In this document: positions 14,727 to 21,883 of the stretch, piece by piece
How the letters are laid out: each line of letters starts with the position of its first letter
How positions within the stretch are numbered: position 1 is the first letter of the stretch
Assembly: GCA_036508135.1 (NCBI GenBank)
Contig: DATCHW010000261.1
Coordinates: 1-23,005 of the forward strand
Length of the DNA stretch: 23,005 nucleotides
DNA from: DATCHW01 sp036508135
GTDB taxonomy: Bacteria; Bacteroidota; Ignavibacteria; Tepidaquicellales; Tepidaquicellaceae
Reading direction: 5' to 3'
The notes under the pieces: generated by a model
Seen by the model: the letters and a program-made list of their open reading frames with translations, nothing else
The model's database searches: none
Told to the model about the DNA's origin: nothing
Position numbers and translations under genes: made by a program

Positions 14727-16287
14727 ATTTTAATAATATCATTTTTTTCATTTCAACAAATTCATTTGTTATTAATTTATAAAAGTACACTCCACTCGAA
14801 AAAGATGATGCGTCGAATACTGCTTCATAAGTTCCGGGTTTCAGTGATTCGTTTACGAGTGTTTGAACTTCGCGACCCAAAACGTCATATACAATAATTT
14901 TTACATCACTTAATTTTGCAACATTAAATTTTATGTTTGTTGAAGGGTTAAATGGATTTGGGTAATTGTCTTGCAAAGAAAACTCAGTCGGAATATCGTT
15001 AGAAATATTAATAATGCCACTTGGGTTTTGGATACAAAATTCACTCGTAAAATTTGAGACATAACCATCTGGGATTGATGTACCTGTAGGTGCATTGCAA
15101 CCACCAATTTTAAAATTACAACCTGGAATTATTCCACCTGGTATAGAGCTTGGTACTGTAAATGTATAGGAATGGTTAGCAACAGGAACCATCGCTAAAT
15201 TTGGTAAAGGATTACCATATTGATACCATTGCAACCTAATATTACCAGTCCAACCTCCATCGGGTAAACCCGGAACACCGCCGGTCACACCCCAATTTAT
15301 AGTCGCAGGCTGACCAACAAATATTGTTGAGGAAGGAGTTATTGTCAAAGTGCTTAGAACCGGTAAAGTACTAATACAAAATGCAGGTGACTGAGCCCAA
15401 ATAGTTGTCGGTATTCCTTGAGGTGTTAAACGAAAATAATAAGCACTTCCATTTGGATAATTCGCATTTGTAGAAGATATTGCAAAATTAAACGTGAATG
15501 TAGTTACCGATTGATTTGTTGCTACGCCATCAATGACGCCACTACTATTTGCAGTATATAAAGCCCAATTACTACCAGTAGGTAAATTAGAGATAACCAT
15601 AGTAACAGAATAACTAGTTTGAAAATATGCAGGTGGATATTTCCAAAACTTCCAACCCTCTAAAGAATTACCACTATTAACTGTAAACGTTGCGGATACG
15701 GCTGTGGGAGTTGTTACATTACTGAAAGTCCTTAATCCAACAATAGTTGAATAATTCGATAATAAACGTTCTGCTTGATATAATGGATCTAAAACAACAA
15801 AATCACTTGTAGATGATCCACTTCCGTTATAGCCTTTAACAACTATAAAATGATTTACAGATGTTGTTACATTAACAATTACAGGATTTCCTGCATCAAT
15901 TTTGGATTTTATTGTTGCTAAGCTATATGCGGCACTTCCGTTAAAGGTAATTGAACTTCCAGGATACCGTGCGCCTTTGTCCCAAATCAAAAGGCAATCT
16001 CCACTATACCCATTATTATTCGTTAAATAAGTATTTAGTTGCCCCGGATTAACATTTACACCATTTGTTTTTAGTAACATTGCCATACATGTAATAGCAC
16101 ATCCATCGGAGCAAATTGTACTACCAGTACATGTACCTAATTGAGATCCGCTCCACGATTGTCCACATTGTAAATACTGATACACATTGATTATACCTTG
16201 TGTCTCTGATTTTAAATCCGAATTAATAACAAAATTTATTATTAAAGATAAAACTATTATTAAGATAAACTTTATTGTTTGTTTCAT
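14725..16287 (-). CDS. Secreted C39-like cysteine protease with type IX sorting domain
   Basis: A 520-aa protein with four parts. An N-terminal signal or anchor (MKQTIKFILIIVLSLIINFV) targets it for export. Residues about 35-185 resemble peptidase C39-like family 2: Cys63 in CSDGCAITCM, His146 in VNHFIVVKGY and Asp167 in VVLDPLY form the expected triad. Residues 190-430 hold beta domains, the second with the VGQPATINWGVTGG pattern of Kre9/KNH-type Ig-like modules. Residues about 435-520 are a C-terminal sorting domain (NYPNPFNPSTNIKF, VYDVLGREV, SGVYFYKL, KKMILLK) as used by the type IX secretion system. It is thus likely a surface or released protease. The SD is TAGGAG. Its 3' end abuts a foreign gene tail, so the gene appears to have been inserted. 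Confidence 0.85.
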   Translation of the reverse strand: MKQTIKFILIIVLSLIINFVINSDLKSETQGIINVYQYLQCGQSWSGSQLGTCTGSTICSDGCAITCMAMLLKTNGVNVNPGQLNTYLTNNNGYSGDCLLIWDKGARYPGSSITFNGSAAYSLATIKSKIDAGNPVIVNVTTSVNHFIVVKGYNGSGSSTSDFVVLDPLYQAERLLSNYSTIVGLRTFSNVTTPTAVSATFTVNSGNSLEGWKFWKYPPAYFQTSYSVTMVISNLPTGSNWALYTANSSGVIDGVATNQSVTTFTFNFAISSTNANYPNGSAYYFRLTPQGIPTTIWAQSPAFCISTLPVLSTLTITPSSTIFVGQPATINWGVTGGVPGLPDGGWTGNIRLQWYQYGNPLPNLAMVPVANHSYTFTVPSSIPGGIIPGCNFKIGGCNAPTGTSIPDGYVSNFTSEFCIQNPSGIINISNDIPTEFSLQDNYPNPFNPSTNIKFNVAKLSDVKIIVYDVLGREVQTLVNESLKPGTYEAVFDASSFSSGVYFYKLITNEFVEMKKMILLK

Positions 16288-16428
16288 TTTTTTTCTCCTA
16301 TTTATTTTTAAAGAATTATAAATTGTTTTATATTTTTCCCGTTACTTAAACAAGCTTACCCCATTTTCTTTTTTCATTCAAATCATAAAAAATCTTTCTC
16401 TTCCCTTGCAGGAGGGGCTAATTTTGAT

Positions 16429-16656
16429 CTAAACTTTAATCGGTTTTGGTGGTCTTTTTTCTGCTCCCTTATCATCATATTTTCTACCTAGCATCGATTG
16501 ATACATATTGAATCTCAAACCTTTACCAATTGCGCTATTTACTGATACACTTTCAATCACCATGCCCCCGATTGGCTCATAACCTTTCGTAATTAATTCA
16601 TTAACAGATCTCTCAAGTTGTTCCCTGGTTTTCCCACTTACAATTTTGTAATGCAT
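16429..16656 (-). CDS. DUF1737-family small protein
   Basis: A 75-aa protein matching the DUF1737 pattern: a YKIVSG start, helix REQLERSVNELITKGYEPIGG, then a strand and a MYQSMLGRKY segment, with a basic Pro-rich end (EKRPPKPIKV). Family function is unknown. There is no signal peptide. A purine-rich AAAGAGAGAG tract serves as ribosome site. It lies between hairpin copy 3 and the C39 gene, and is possibly a single-gene unit. The proline/lysine tail is longer than the core domain needs. Confidence 0.75.
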   Translation of the reverse strand: MHYKIVSGKTREQLERSVNELITKGYEPIGGMVIESVSVNSAIGKGLRFNMYQSMLGRKYDDKGAEKRPPKPIKV

Positions 16657-16702
16657 TTTTCTCTCTCTTTCTTTTTAATTTATTAGTTATTTTTTTAAAA
16701 TT

Positions 16703-16724
16703 TCCCCTCCCTTGCGGAAGGGGA
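16703..16724. repeat. Copy 3 of the CCCCTCC/GGGG hairpin module (next to the intact gene)
   Basis: TCCCCT (16703-16708) pairs with AGGGGA (16719-16724). It lies 22 nt after the stop of the intact 93-aa gene, in the same relation as in copies 1 and 2. This copy probably shows the ancestral arrangement of gene tail plus hairpin. Confidence 0.7.
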
Positions 16725-16746
16725 GATTCACTTCATTAAAAATTTC

Positions 16747-17028
16747 TTACAGCACCGTCACTCGATATTTACCTTTGTTGGTAAGGTCTTTATCGGTTAC
16801 GTTAAAATATTTGTTGATTGCAATATCGCCGAGCTCTGATACGGAAATATTTTTTTCATTACCGGCGGGGATTTCCACACCGGCTAAATTACAGGCAGTT
16901 TCATCATAAGGTGCAAAGCAGAATTTCAAAAGCGCCGCCCCGCAGGAATAGTCTTCTAACTGATTGGTATCAGGCAAATGTATTTTAATTGCGTTTTTAG
17001 GTATTTTTATCTTTTTGAGATTTATCAT
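16747..17028 (-). CDS. Short C39-like protein, probable internal deletion/chimera
   Basis: A 93-aa protein. Its first 35 residues (PKNAIKIHLPDTNQLEDYSC then GAALLKF) match the start of C39-like peptidases, with the catalytic-Cys motif YSCGAA (Cys29). The expected His/Asp part is missing. Instead residues 40-93 are a different module (AGVEIPAGNEKNISVSELGD through KYFNVTDKDLTNKGKYRVTVL). The gene therefore looks like a fusion or internal deletion and is unlikely to be an active protease. Its ATG overlaps the stop of the 285-aa membrane protein by 4 nt, so both are co-translated. Its 3' end is the source type for the two orphan tails in the window. Confidence 0.65.
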   Translation of the reverse strand: MINLKKIKIPKNAIKIHLPDTNQLEDYSCGAALLKFCFAPYDETACNLAGVEIPAGNEKNISVSELGDIAINKYFNVTDKDLTNKGKYRVTVL

Positions 17029-17882
17029 GTTGTTTGTTGATTTTCTTCTTTATCGGGTATCACTTCATACTTTTTAATTATATCAGGGACAAATCTTTCA
17101 CTTGCACCGGCTATAATAGCAAAGAAAATTAATAACCACCAACTCATGTCATGGTTTGTTATAATAGCAGACAGTAGATTTGATTTAATACCTATTATTA
17201 CTATAAAAGCACCGATAATACCTCCGACAATTTTTGTTGTTGCATCTATAACGTGTGTATATATGCCCGCTGCCGGTTCAAGTTTCATTTTATTAGTTCT
17301 TGAAATTATAGAACTGAACGCTCCAAGAGAACCAAACATAGATAAATATAAAACACCATAAAAATCCGTTCCGATTGCCGTTTCTACATTTTCTTTAAAT
17401 ATCCATAATAGAATTCCAACCAAAATAAAAAATGTCGATGTAATTGCAGAAGATAATATATACCATATTTTTGCTTTCTCTATACTTCTCTCATACAAGA
17501 AAGTTTCTGCTTGTTTTAAAAATTCATTTGCTTCTTCAAAAGATTTTCCCTCTATTATTCTTGCAAGGGCTTCACCCAGCAATCTCCGAAATGAGGGTAT
17601 TTGATTTTCTGTTAATAAATAATCAGATTTTGTTTCAAGCATTGCGATTTTATTAAAAACCTCCCCATAACCTACTGGCCACCCACTAGCATCATATTGT
17701 TCCGATGTTTCCCACTGCACATAATAATTTTCATCAAGATAAATTATGAAGTCTTTATCAACTAAAATAAGAACATTAATATTGTGGTTTAAACTTGGGT
17801 CATGAGTTCCTTCTTTAAGAGAGTAGTAATCAACGTTGTCTCCTTTATTTTCAGGTCTATGTAATATTGCTTTATCCGGCAT
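17025..17882 (-). CDS. Four-helix membrane protein coupled to the C39-like short gene
   Basis: A 285-aa protein. Residues 1-140 are soluble and include a strand-rich part (NINVLILVDKDFIIYLDENY) and helices (SFEEANEFLKQAETFLYERS). Four hydrophobic spans follow at about 145-168 (IWYILSSAITSTFFILVGIL), 180-200 (LYLSMFGSLGAFSSII), 220-242 (GGIIGAFIVIIGI) and 253-267 (WWLLIFFAIIAGAS). A motif SERFVPDIIKKYEV follows the last span. The family is not recognised; the A-G-x-SER-x-VPD end recurs in other bacterial four-span proteins. SD TAGGAG precedes the ATG. Its stop overlaps the ATG of the 93-aa gene. It could be a channel, transporter partner or toxin-immunity membrane protein; none can be preferred from sequence alone. 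Confidence 0.7.
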   Translation of the reverse strand: MPDKAILHRPENKGDNVDYYSLKEGTHDPSLNHNINVLILVDKDFIIYLDENYYVQWETSEQYDASGWPVGYGEVFNKIAMLETKSDYLLTENQIPSFRRLLGEALARIIEGKSFEEANEFLKQAETFLYERSIEKAKIWYILSSAITSTFFILVGILLWIFKENVETAIGTDFYGVLYLSMFGSLGAFSSIISRTNKMKLEPAAGIYTHVIDATTKIVGGIIGAFIVIIGIKSNLLSAIITNHDMSWWLLIFFAIIAGASERFVPDIIKKYEVIPDKEENQQTT

Positions 17883-17964
17883 TTTTTATTTCTCCTATTT
17901 TTAGATTTTAAATAATTATAATTATTTTATTAATTTTGTTTTTTACTTATCCTAAGCTATAAGT

Positions 17965-18858
17965 TTAAAAATTAAAACCGCTTATCAGACCAATTTTTAA
18001 ATCTTTATCTTTGTACGAAAAACTTATACCTCCGATTACATGAGTAGGTGCTCCTTCTTGCGTAATGAAAATTCCTAATCCTGGTGTAAAACTATCTGTT
18101 TCTTCAAATTTATCGTATCTTCCAAAAACATCTATTCCTACTCTGTAACTAAAAAATTTAGGAATCCAAACAGCATCAAAATTAAGTAGTATATGATTAA
18201 CTATATTTAAGTCTCCACGTCGCAATTTTTGTGTTTTATTGATATATCTCTGAAAACCCAGTTCATCGATAACGATTGTTTTATCAATTAATTCGACTTC
18301 GTTTAGTGATTGATAATTATTAAGTTTCGCAAAACCTAATGAAACGCCAAGAAAATAATTGTATTTAAACAGGATATTATAATATCCTGTAACGTTAAAT
18401 CCATCGAAATTTCTTTTTTGCACCTGTTCTTCTTTAGCTTTTAAAGGGTTAAATAACTTATATTGTGCCTTGTTATATCCTATTTGTATAGTAAACCAAT
18501 CATCTACTATAAAATATTTTGTGTTTAAGTTTGGAGCATCCAAAGGTTGTGAAAAGATTGTTTGATAGCCGAGAGTTAAATTCAGATTAGCATTGGGCGC
18601 TATATTATCATTTTCAAATAATGATGCAATTCCATTTTCAGCTTTACCTGAGACATCAAAACCAAATCTATATCTTGATTCCGAGTTGTGAAATAAATAC
18701 CCTATCTTAATACTTGCATCTGTGATGTTAAATTTACTAACTCCGTTTTTATCTAGAATGATACTGGATTTAGAATCAGCGTCTTCAAATCCTGTCTGTG
18801 CATTAATATAAGGTTGAAATATAATTAATGTAAAAAGAATGAATATTATTGTTTTCAT
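17965..18858 (-). CDS. Outer-membrane beta-barrel candidate
   Basis: A 297-aa protein with a signal peptide (MKTIIFILFTLIIFQPYINA, then QTG). It has many alternating amphipathic strands (RYRFGFDVSG, LNLTLGYQTIF, WFTIQIGYNKAQY, NYFLGVSLGFAKL, SYRVGIDVFGRYD, VIGGISFSYKD) and ends in aromatic Phe (LISGFNF), as outer-membrane barrels do. There is no receptor plug or OmpA domain. It begins 17 nt after the small upstream beta protein, separated by a 16-bp tandem repeat, with no SD. Probably a porin-like or surface protein of unknown cargo. Confidence 0.7.
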   Translation of the reverse strand: MKTIIFILFTLIIFQPYINAQTGFEDADSKSSIILDKNGVSKFNITDASIKIGYLFHNSESRYRFGFDVSGKAENGIASLFENDNIAPNANLNLTLGYQTIFSQPLDAPNLNTKYFIVDDWFTIQIGYNKAQYKLFNPLKAKEEQVQKRNFDGFNVTGYYNILFKYNYFLGVSLGFAKLNNYQSLNEVELIDKTIVIDELGFQRYINKTQKLRRGDLNIVNHILLNFDAVWIPKFFSYRVGIDVFGRYDKFEETDSFTPGLGIFITQEGAPTHVIGGISFSYKDKDLKIGLISGFNF

Positions 18859-18890
18859 ATTATTTTATTTTAATATTATTTTATTTTAAT
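18859..18890. repeat. Exact 16-bp tandem duplication at a gene junction
   Basis: ATTATTTTATTTTAAT occurs twice in a row (18859-18874, 18875-18890). The second copy contains the stop codon of the 93-aa beta protein and the first fills the gap before the barrel gene start. A recent slippage duplication is the simplest explanation. Confidence 0.85.
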
Positions 18891-19157
18891 ATTGCCGGGT
18901 TTAATTACATAACTATCTTCTATAGTTCCAGAATCTGAATATAATGGTTCTTTTATACCTTCTCTTTTAATTTCGATTGTCCAGTCGGACCCGTTAGCTC
19001 CTTTACATCTAAATTCTACCGGACTTCCATCTACGACATCAATTTCATCAGTTGATTTCCAAATATCATTTCCCAAATCCACTAATTTAATTGAAAGATT
19101 GTTGATTTTTACTTTTCTGGAAGTCATATCACCAGTTACAGTTGTTGTAAGTTTCAT
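18876..19157 (-). CDS. Small beta-sandwich protein of unknown function
   Basis: A 93-aa protein, beta-rich throughout (KLTTTVTGD, RKVKINNLSIKLVDLG, DVVDGSPVEFRCKGANGSDW, TIEIKREG, GTIEDSYVIKPG). The G-x-NGxxWTIxI centre followed by a G-x-I-x-D-S turn suggests a small Ig- or calycin-like fold. There is no signal peptide. It has a strong SD (AAAAGGAG). It is followed closely by the barrel gene, so the two may be one transcript, and preceded by two hairpins. Not a recognised family. Confidence 0.65.
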   Translation of the reverse strand: MKLTTTVTGDMTSRKVKINNLSIKLVDLGNDIWKSTDEIDVVDGSPVEFRCKGANGSDWTIEIKREGIKEPLYSDSGTIEDSYVIKPGNIKIK

Positions 19158-19252
19158 TTTTTTTCTCCTTTTTTGTATCTTTTAGATACTTAATTTAAGT
19201 TTATGAAATTTGGAGTTGTTATTCTTTTTTTCATAATGTTGTTATTTAAAAT

Positions 19253-19282
19253 CTTCTTCCCAAACTCAAACTTGGGAAGAAG
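19253..19282 (-). terminator. 11-bp perfect hairpin, probable terminator
   Basis: CTTCTTCCCAA (19253-19263) pairs with TTGGGAAGAAG (19272-19282). On the minus strand it is followed by ATTTTAAATAA. It lies between the 565-aa gene and the 93-aa beta-protein gene. A related sequence is at 21245-21283. Confidence 0.55.
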
Positions 19283-19308
19283 AGAAAATATTCTTATTTA
19301 TTTAAAAT

Positions 19309-19342
19309 ATCCCTTGCAGATGTGCTAAATCTGCAAGGGGAT
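19309..19342 (-). terminator. 12-bp hairpin after the 565-aa gene
   Basis: ATCCCTTGCAGA and TCTGCAAGGGGAT pair with one bulged base around TGTGCTAAA. It sits 14 nt after the 565-aa gene stop and is followed on the minus strand by ATTTTAAATAAATAAG, so a terminator is likely. Confidence 0.6.
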
Positions 19343-19356
19343 AAGTTAATATATTA

Positions 19357-21054
19357 TTATTTTTTCTTATCGGTAACATGCAACACTTGCAGGAACTCAA
19401 TATTCCTGGCTGATGCTAATTTTGTTTTTGGATAATGCGCTGTAACTTTTACCAGCATAATATCACCTTTCTTTGCATCCTTAGGAATGATTCCTGATAC
19501 TTCAAATGCTGTTTTGTTTCTTTTATCAATAGCAATGATATGAGATAATTTGTCTTTACCTTGTTCCATTTTACCACCTTCTTTCATTTTCACTTTTATA
19601 TCAAGGTCAATCTTTTTAAAGGTTTCACGTAAAGATGGTAACAGAAACAGTGGTTTGTTCGAATGCACACCGGCACTTTTTAGCATATTATTTGCATCTA
19701 TATACTTAGGATTTTTCTTCCAGTCAAAAGGTACATGCTGAGCTTCGACTTTAATTTCAACCGGACCAGGACCCCAAACTTCATGAGGCAATCCTAAATC
19801 TAAATGGAATATCCAAGGAAAACCAATGTATCCCCATCGTGATTCGGTATTGCGCCATGCTGAACATCCAATGTGTCCTTCACTTCCCGGGTCAGGAACA
19901 TCAATAGCATTAACAGCATCAACAGTGCAATTGTCTGACATTGAATTAGAAATGCTAACTACCGCACAACTATGTTGACCCTCTGGAGCACTGCGGAAAG
20001 GATATTCAGAATATACAGGAGGTGTAGTAGTTCCATATGCCGGAACTGTCACAGTTTGAATATCTACCAATGTACCATTGCTTGCTAAACCACCCGGAAA
20101 ATTCCAAAACCTTACTACAGTATTTTCAGCAGGAGTGCCTGAAACATTATGCACACGAGCAGCAAATCGATAGTCGGTATCGTGTATTAGCAATGTATCC
20201 CATGCACCTCCCGGAGCTCCGCCAAGCGAAACTTCATTTCCCGAAGGGTCAATAAGTATTACATCAGCACTTTGGTATCCTCCAAAAATAAAAGGTCTGC
20301 TTGGTTCAAGAACGACACCAGCAGCGGGTTCGAGGCGAATTTCAACTTCACCAACATATTCTCCAGTATCTGTATTAGTGCCAACAATAGTAAATATATG
20401 AGCAAGAGTAGGAGATAATACCGGATTAACATTCAAGCCGACTGTGTAATAAGCAGTTGCAACAAGTCCGGTCAACAATAGAGGTGAAGCCGTCGGGGTT
20501 GATGGTCCAAAACCAGAAGGAGCAATCATCTTCGGAGTCCAGGTATTGGTAGCATCAGCATTACTTATAACTCCTGCATTATCTACCTTTTCGGTTAATG
20601 TTAATGTTACATTTGCAGCGGCATTCCCAAATACAAGAAAACCAGTTGTTGATGGTGCGCCTGAAGGCACTCCGCGAACTGTAGTATTTTGGTTAAGGCG
20701 AACTCCGTTAGAATTTATTATTGCCAGAAGGCATCCATGCCCGCCTCCGGGGGTATGAAAGATAAATTTACCTGTAGCCTCTCCATTTATACCATATGCC
20801 ATAGGCGGAATTTCGGGAAAAGTAACGGTAGGCGGTGTTAATAATGAATTTCCGCCAGGTAATCCGATACCAAATGCACTGTGAGTGATTGAAACAGTTT
20901 CGCCATCGGGTACCACACTAGAACTGTCATTTTGAATTGTAAAATAAACATCGTAATCTTTGTCTGGCAGTAAATTGGCCGGATTAACAACGGTATTTGT
21001 AAGAGGATCATAAAAAATCATTTGTTGAGGTTTGGTTAAAAAACTAAGAGACAT
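19357..21054 (-). CDS. Multi-domain Ig-like (CARDB-type) repeat protein without signal peptide
   Basis: A 565-aa protein. Two homologous modules can be aligned: residues about 25-130 (KDYDVYFTIQND, GKFIFHTPGGGHGCLLAIIN) and about 290-390 (TDYRFAARVHN, EYPFRSAPEGQHSCAVVSISNS). Each carries the G-x-H-x-C and I-x-NS features of CARDB-like Ig folds. Between them is a Thr/Ala-rich beta region. The last 110 residues are basic (KKIDLDIKVKMKEGGKMEQG, ending VTDKKK). Such domains are normally extracellular adhesion or scaffold modules. The N-terminus (MSLSFLTKPQQMIFYDP) is not a Sec signal and the C-terminus lacks the sorting domain, so export, if any, must be by another machine. SD AAAGGA. Its leader shares a 40-bp hairpin motif with the 124-aa gene. 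GC content is higher than average for the window. Confidence 0.75.
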   Translation of the reverse strand: MSLSFLTKPQQMIFYDPLTNTVVNPANLLPDKDYDVYFTIQNDSSSVVPDGETVSITHSAFGIGLPGGNSLLTPPTVTFPEIPPMAYGINGEATGKFIFHTPGGGHGCLLAIINSNGVRLNQNTTVRGVPSGAPSTTGFLVFGNAAANVTLTLTEKVDNAGVISNADATNTWTPKMIAPSGFGPSTPTASPLLLTGLVATAYYTVGLNVNPVLSPTLAHIFTIVGTNTDTGEYVGEVEIRLEPAAGVVLEPSRPFIFGGYQSADVILIDPSGNEVSLGGAPGGAWDTLLIHDTDYRFAARVHNVSGTPAENTVVRFWNFPGGLASNGTLVDIQTVTVPAYGTTTPPVYSEYPFRSAPEGQHSCAVVSISNSMSDNCTVDAVNAIDVPDPGSEGHIGCSAWRNTESRWGYIGFPWIFHLDLGLPHEVWGPGPVEIKVEAQHVPFDWKKNPKYIDANNMLKSAGVHSNKPLFLLPSLRETFKKIDLDIKVKMKEGGKMEQGKDKLSHIIAIDKRNKTAFEVSGIIPKDAKKGDIMLVKVTAHYPKTKLASARNIEFLQVLHVTDKKK

Positions 21055-21100
21055 GTTTTTAGTCCTTTCTTTGAATTATTAATTTTATATAAATATTTTG

Positions 21101-21136
21101 CCTACTCTATTTTAAGGCTTTTCGGTTTCTGCCTTT
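21101..21136 (-). promoter_or_regulatory. Shared leader hairpin motif, copy A (upstream of the 565-aa gene)
   Basis: On the minus strand it reads AAGGC-AGAAACCGAAAA-GCCTT, a short hairpin, followed by AAAATAGAGTAGG about 47 nt before the 565-aa gene start. A very similar block is at 21793-21832 before the 124-aa gene. The conserved loop (ACCGAAAA) and the downstream GAGTAGG suggest an RNA or operator element common to the two genes. It does not match a riboswitch class I can name. Confidence 0.55.
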
Positions 21137-21244
21137 TGTAACTTAATTCTTCCTTATGAAAATAATAGTTATACGAATGGGGGATTTATATTATTAAAAA
21201 TTCTTTTCATATTTAGAGATTAATTTTATTACTTTTAAAATCTT

Positions 21245-21283
21245 CTTCCCAATCCTGAAACAAGTTCAGGAGAGCTTGGGAAG
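21245..21283 (-). terminator. Two-part hairpin between the 124-aa gene unit and the 565-aa gene
   Basis: Outer arms CTTCCCAA (21245-21252) and TTGGGAAG (21276-21283) enclose an inner TCCTGAA/TTCAGGA stem. On the minus strand it is followed by AAGATTTTAAAAG. It is related in sequence to 19253-19282 and is a plausible terminator. Confidence 0.5.
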
Positions 21284-21293
21284 GAGTATAACA

Positions 21294-21365
21294 TTATGGA
21301 CAAACAAATTCCAGTTTTGCTATAAATGCATCATAACCACCATATGCTGTCAAAGTTTCGCGAGA
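21294..21365 (-). pseudogene. SBBP-like repeat fragment after the 124-aa gene
   Basis: A startless 23-codon frame: SRETLTAYGGYDAFIAKLEF then VCP and TAA. The YGGYDAFIAKL core is the hallmark of SBBP beta-propeller repeats (G-x-D-A-F-V-A-K-L), otherwise absent from this window. It begins about 24 nt downstream of the 124-aa gene stop and looks like the leftover 3' end of a larger surface protein gene. Short, so moderate confidence. Confidence 0.4.
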
Positions 21366-21389
21366 TAATAATTATTCTGTTCTTAAACT

Positions 21390-21764
21390 TTATGTGATCT
21401 TAAATGTATGCCCGTATAACCATGTTGTTCTAGCAACATCCTCGATATATATCTGATATTGAGTATGATTATGAGTCTGAAGCCAAGTCAATGGGATGGT
21501 CCACTGATAAAATCCGGGACTATTATTTACAACTAAGCTTGGAACAATATTTGCTATAGTAGCCCAAGCTTCAACATCAATCAAGTATATTCTCACGGTT
21601 TGAGGTAAAGGTGGTCCTCCTTTCCAATAAATAGCGACTTTTGAACCCACTTCAAATATTTCATCTCCTAATGGATTAAGAAATACAAAAGGTGTAACTT
21701 TTGATGGACAGTCCTTCGGTGGAAGTTTAAAATCTACTAAATCATTTATTTTTGCTTTTCCCAT
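21390..21764 (-). CDS. Kre9/KNH-like Ig-fold single-domain protein
   Basis: A 124-aa protein. After a 25-residue polar head it is one beta-sandwich of the Ser-Thr-rich/KNH type: FLNPLGDEIFEVGSKVAIYW, VRIYLIDVEAW, GFYQWTIPLTW and YQIYIEDVARTTWLYGHTFKI. It follows the family pattern (P..g..f..G..v.I.W, ..i.L.., Y.W.ip). The same module is present inside the 520-aa C39 protease, there attached to a sorting domain; here it stands alone without signal peptide or sorting domain. SD AAAGGAA. Leader motif copy B lies about 30 nt upstream. Role unknown; a binding or carrier module is likely. Confidence 0.75.
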   Translation of the reverse strand: MGKAKINDLVDFKLPPKDCPSKVTPFVFLNPLGDEIFEVGSKVAIYWKGGPPLPQTVRIYLIDVEAWATIANIVPSLVVNNSPGFYQWTIPLTWLQTHNHTQYQIYIEDVARTTWLYGHTFKIT

Positions 21765-21792
21765 TTTTTAATTCCTTTCGTTTTTATTTTTA

Positions 21793-21832
21793 CCTACTCT
21801 ATTTATTAATAGGCTTTTCGGTAACTGCCTTG
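21793..21832 (-). promoter_or_regulatory. Shared leader hairpin motif, copy B (upstream of the 124-aa gene)
   Basis: The minus strand reads AGGC-AGTTACCGAAAA-GCCT, then ATTAATAAATAGAGTAGG, then about 28 nt to the ATG. Compared with copy A, the arms, the ACCGAAAA loop and GAGTAGG are conserved while the spacer differs by 4 nt. This is the pattern expected for a structured leader or a protein-binding site. Confidence 0.55.
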
Positions 21833-21883
21833 TTGATATTTGTCTCTAATATCCTTGTTTTTTGTCACTATATTTGAAATAAT

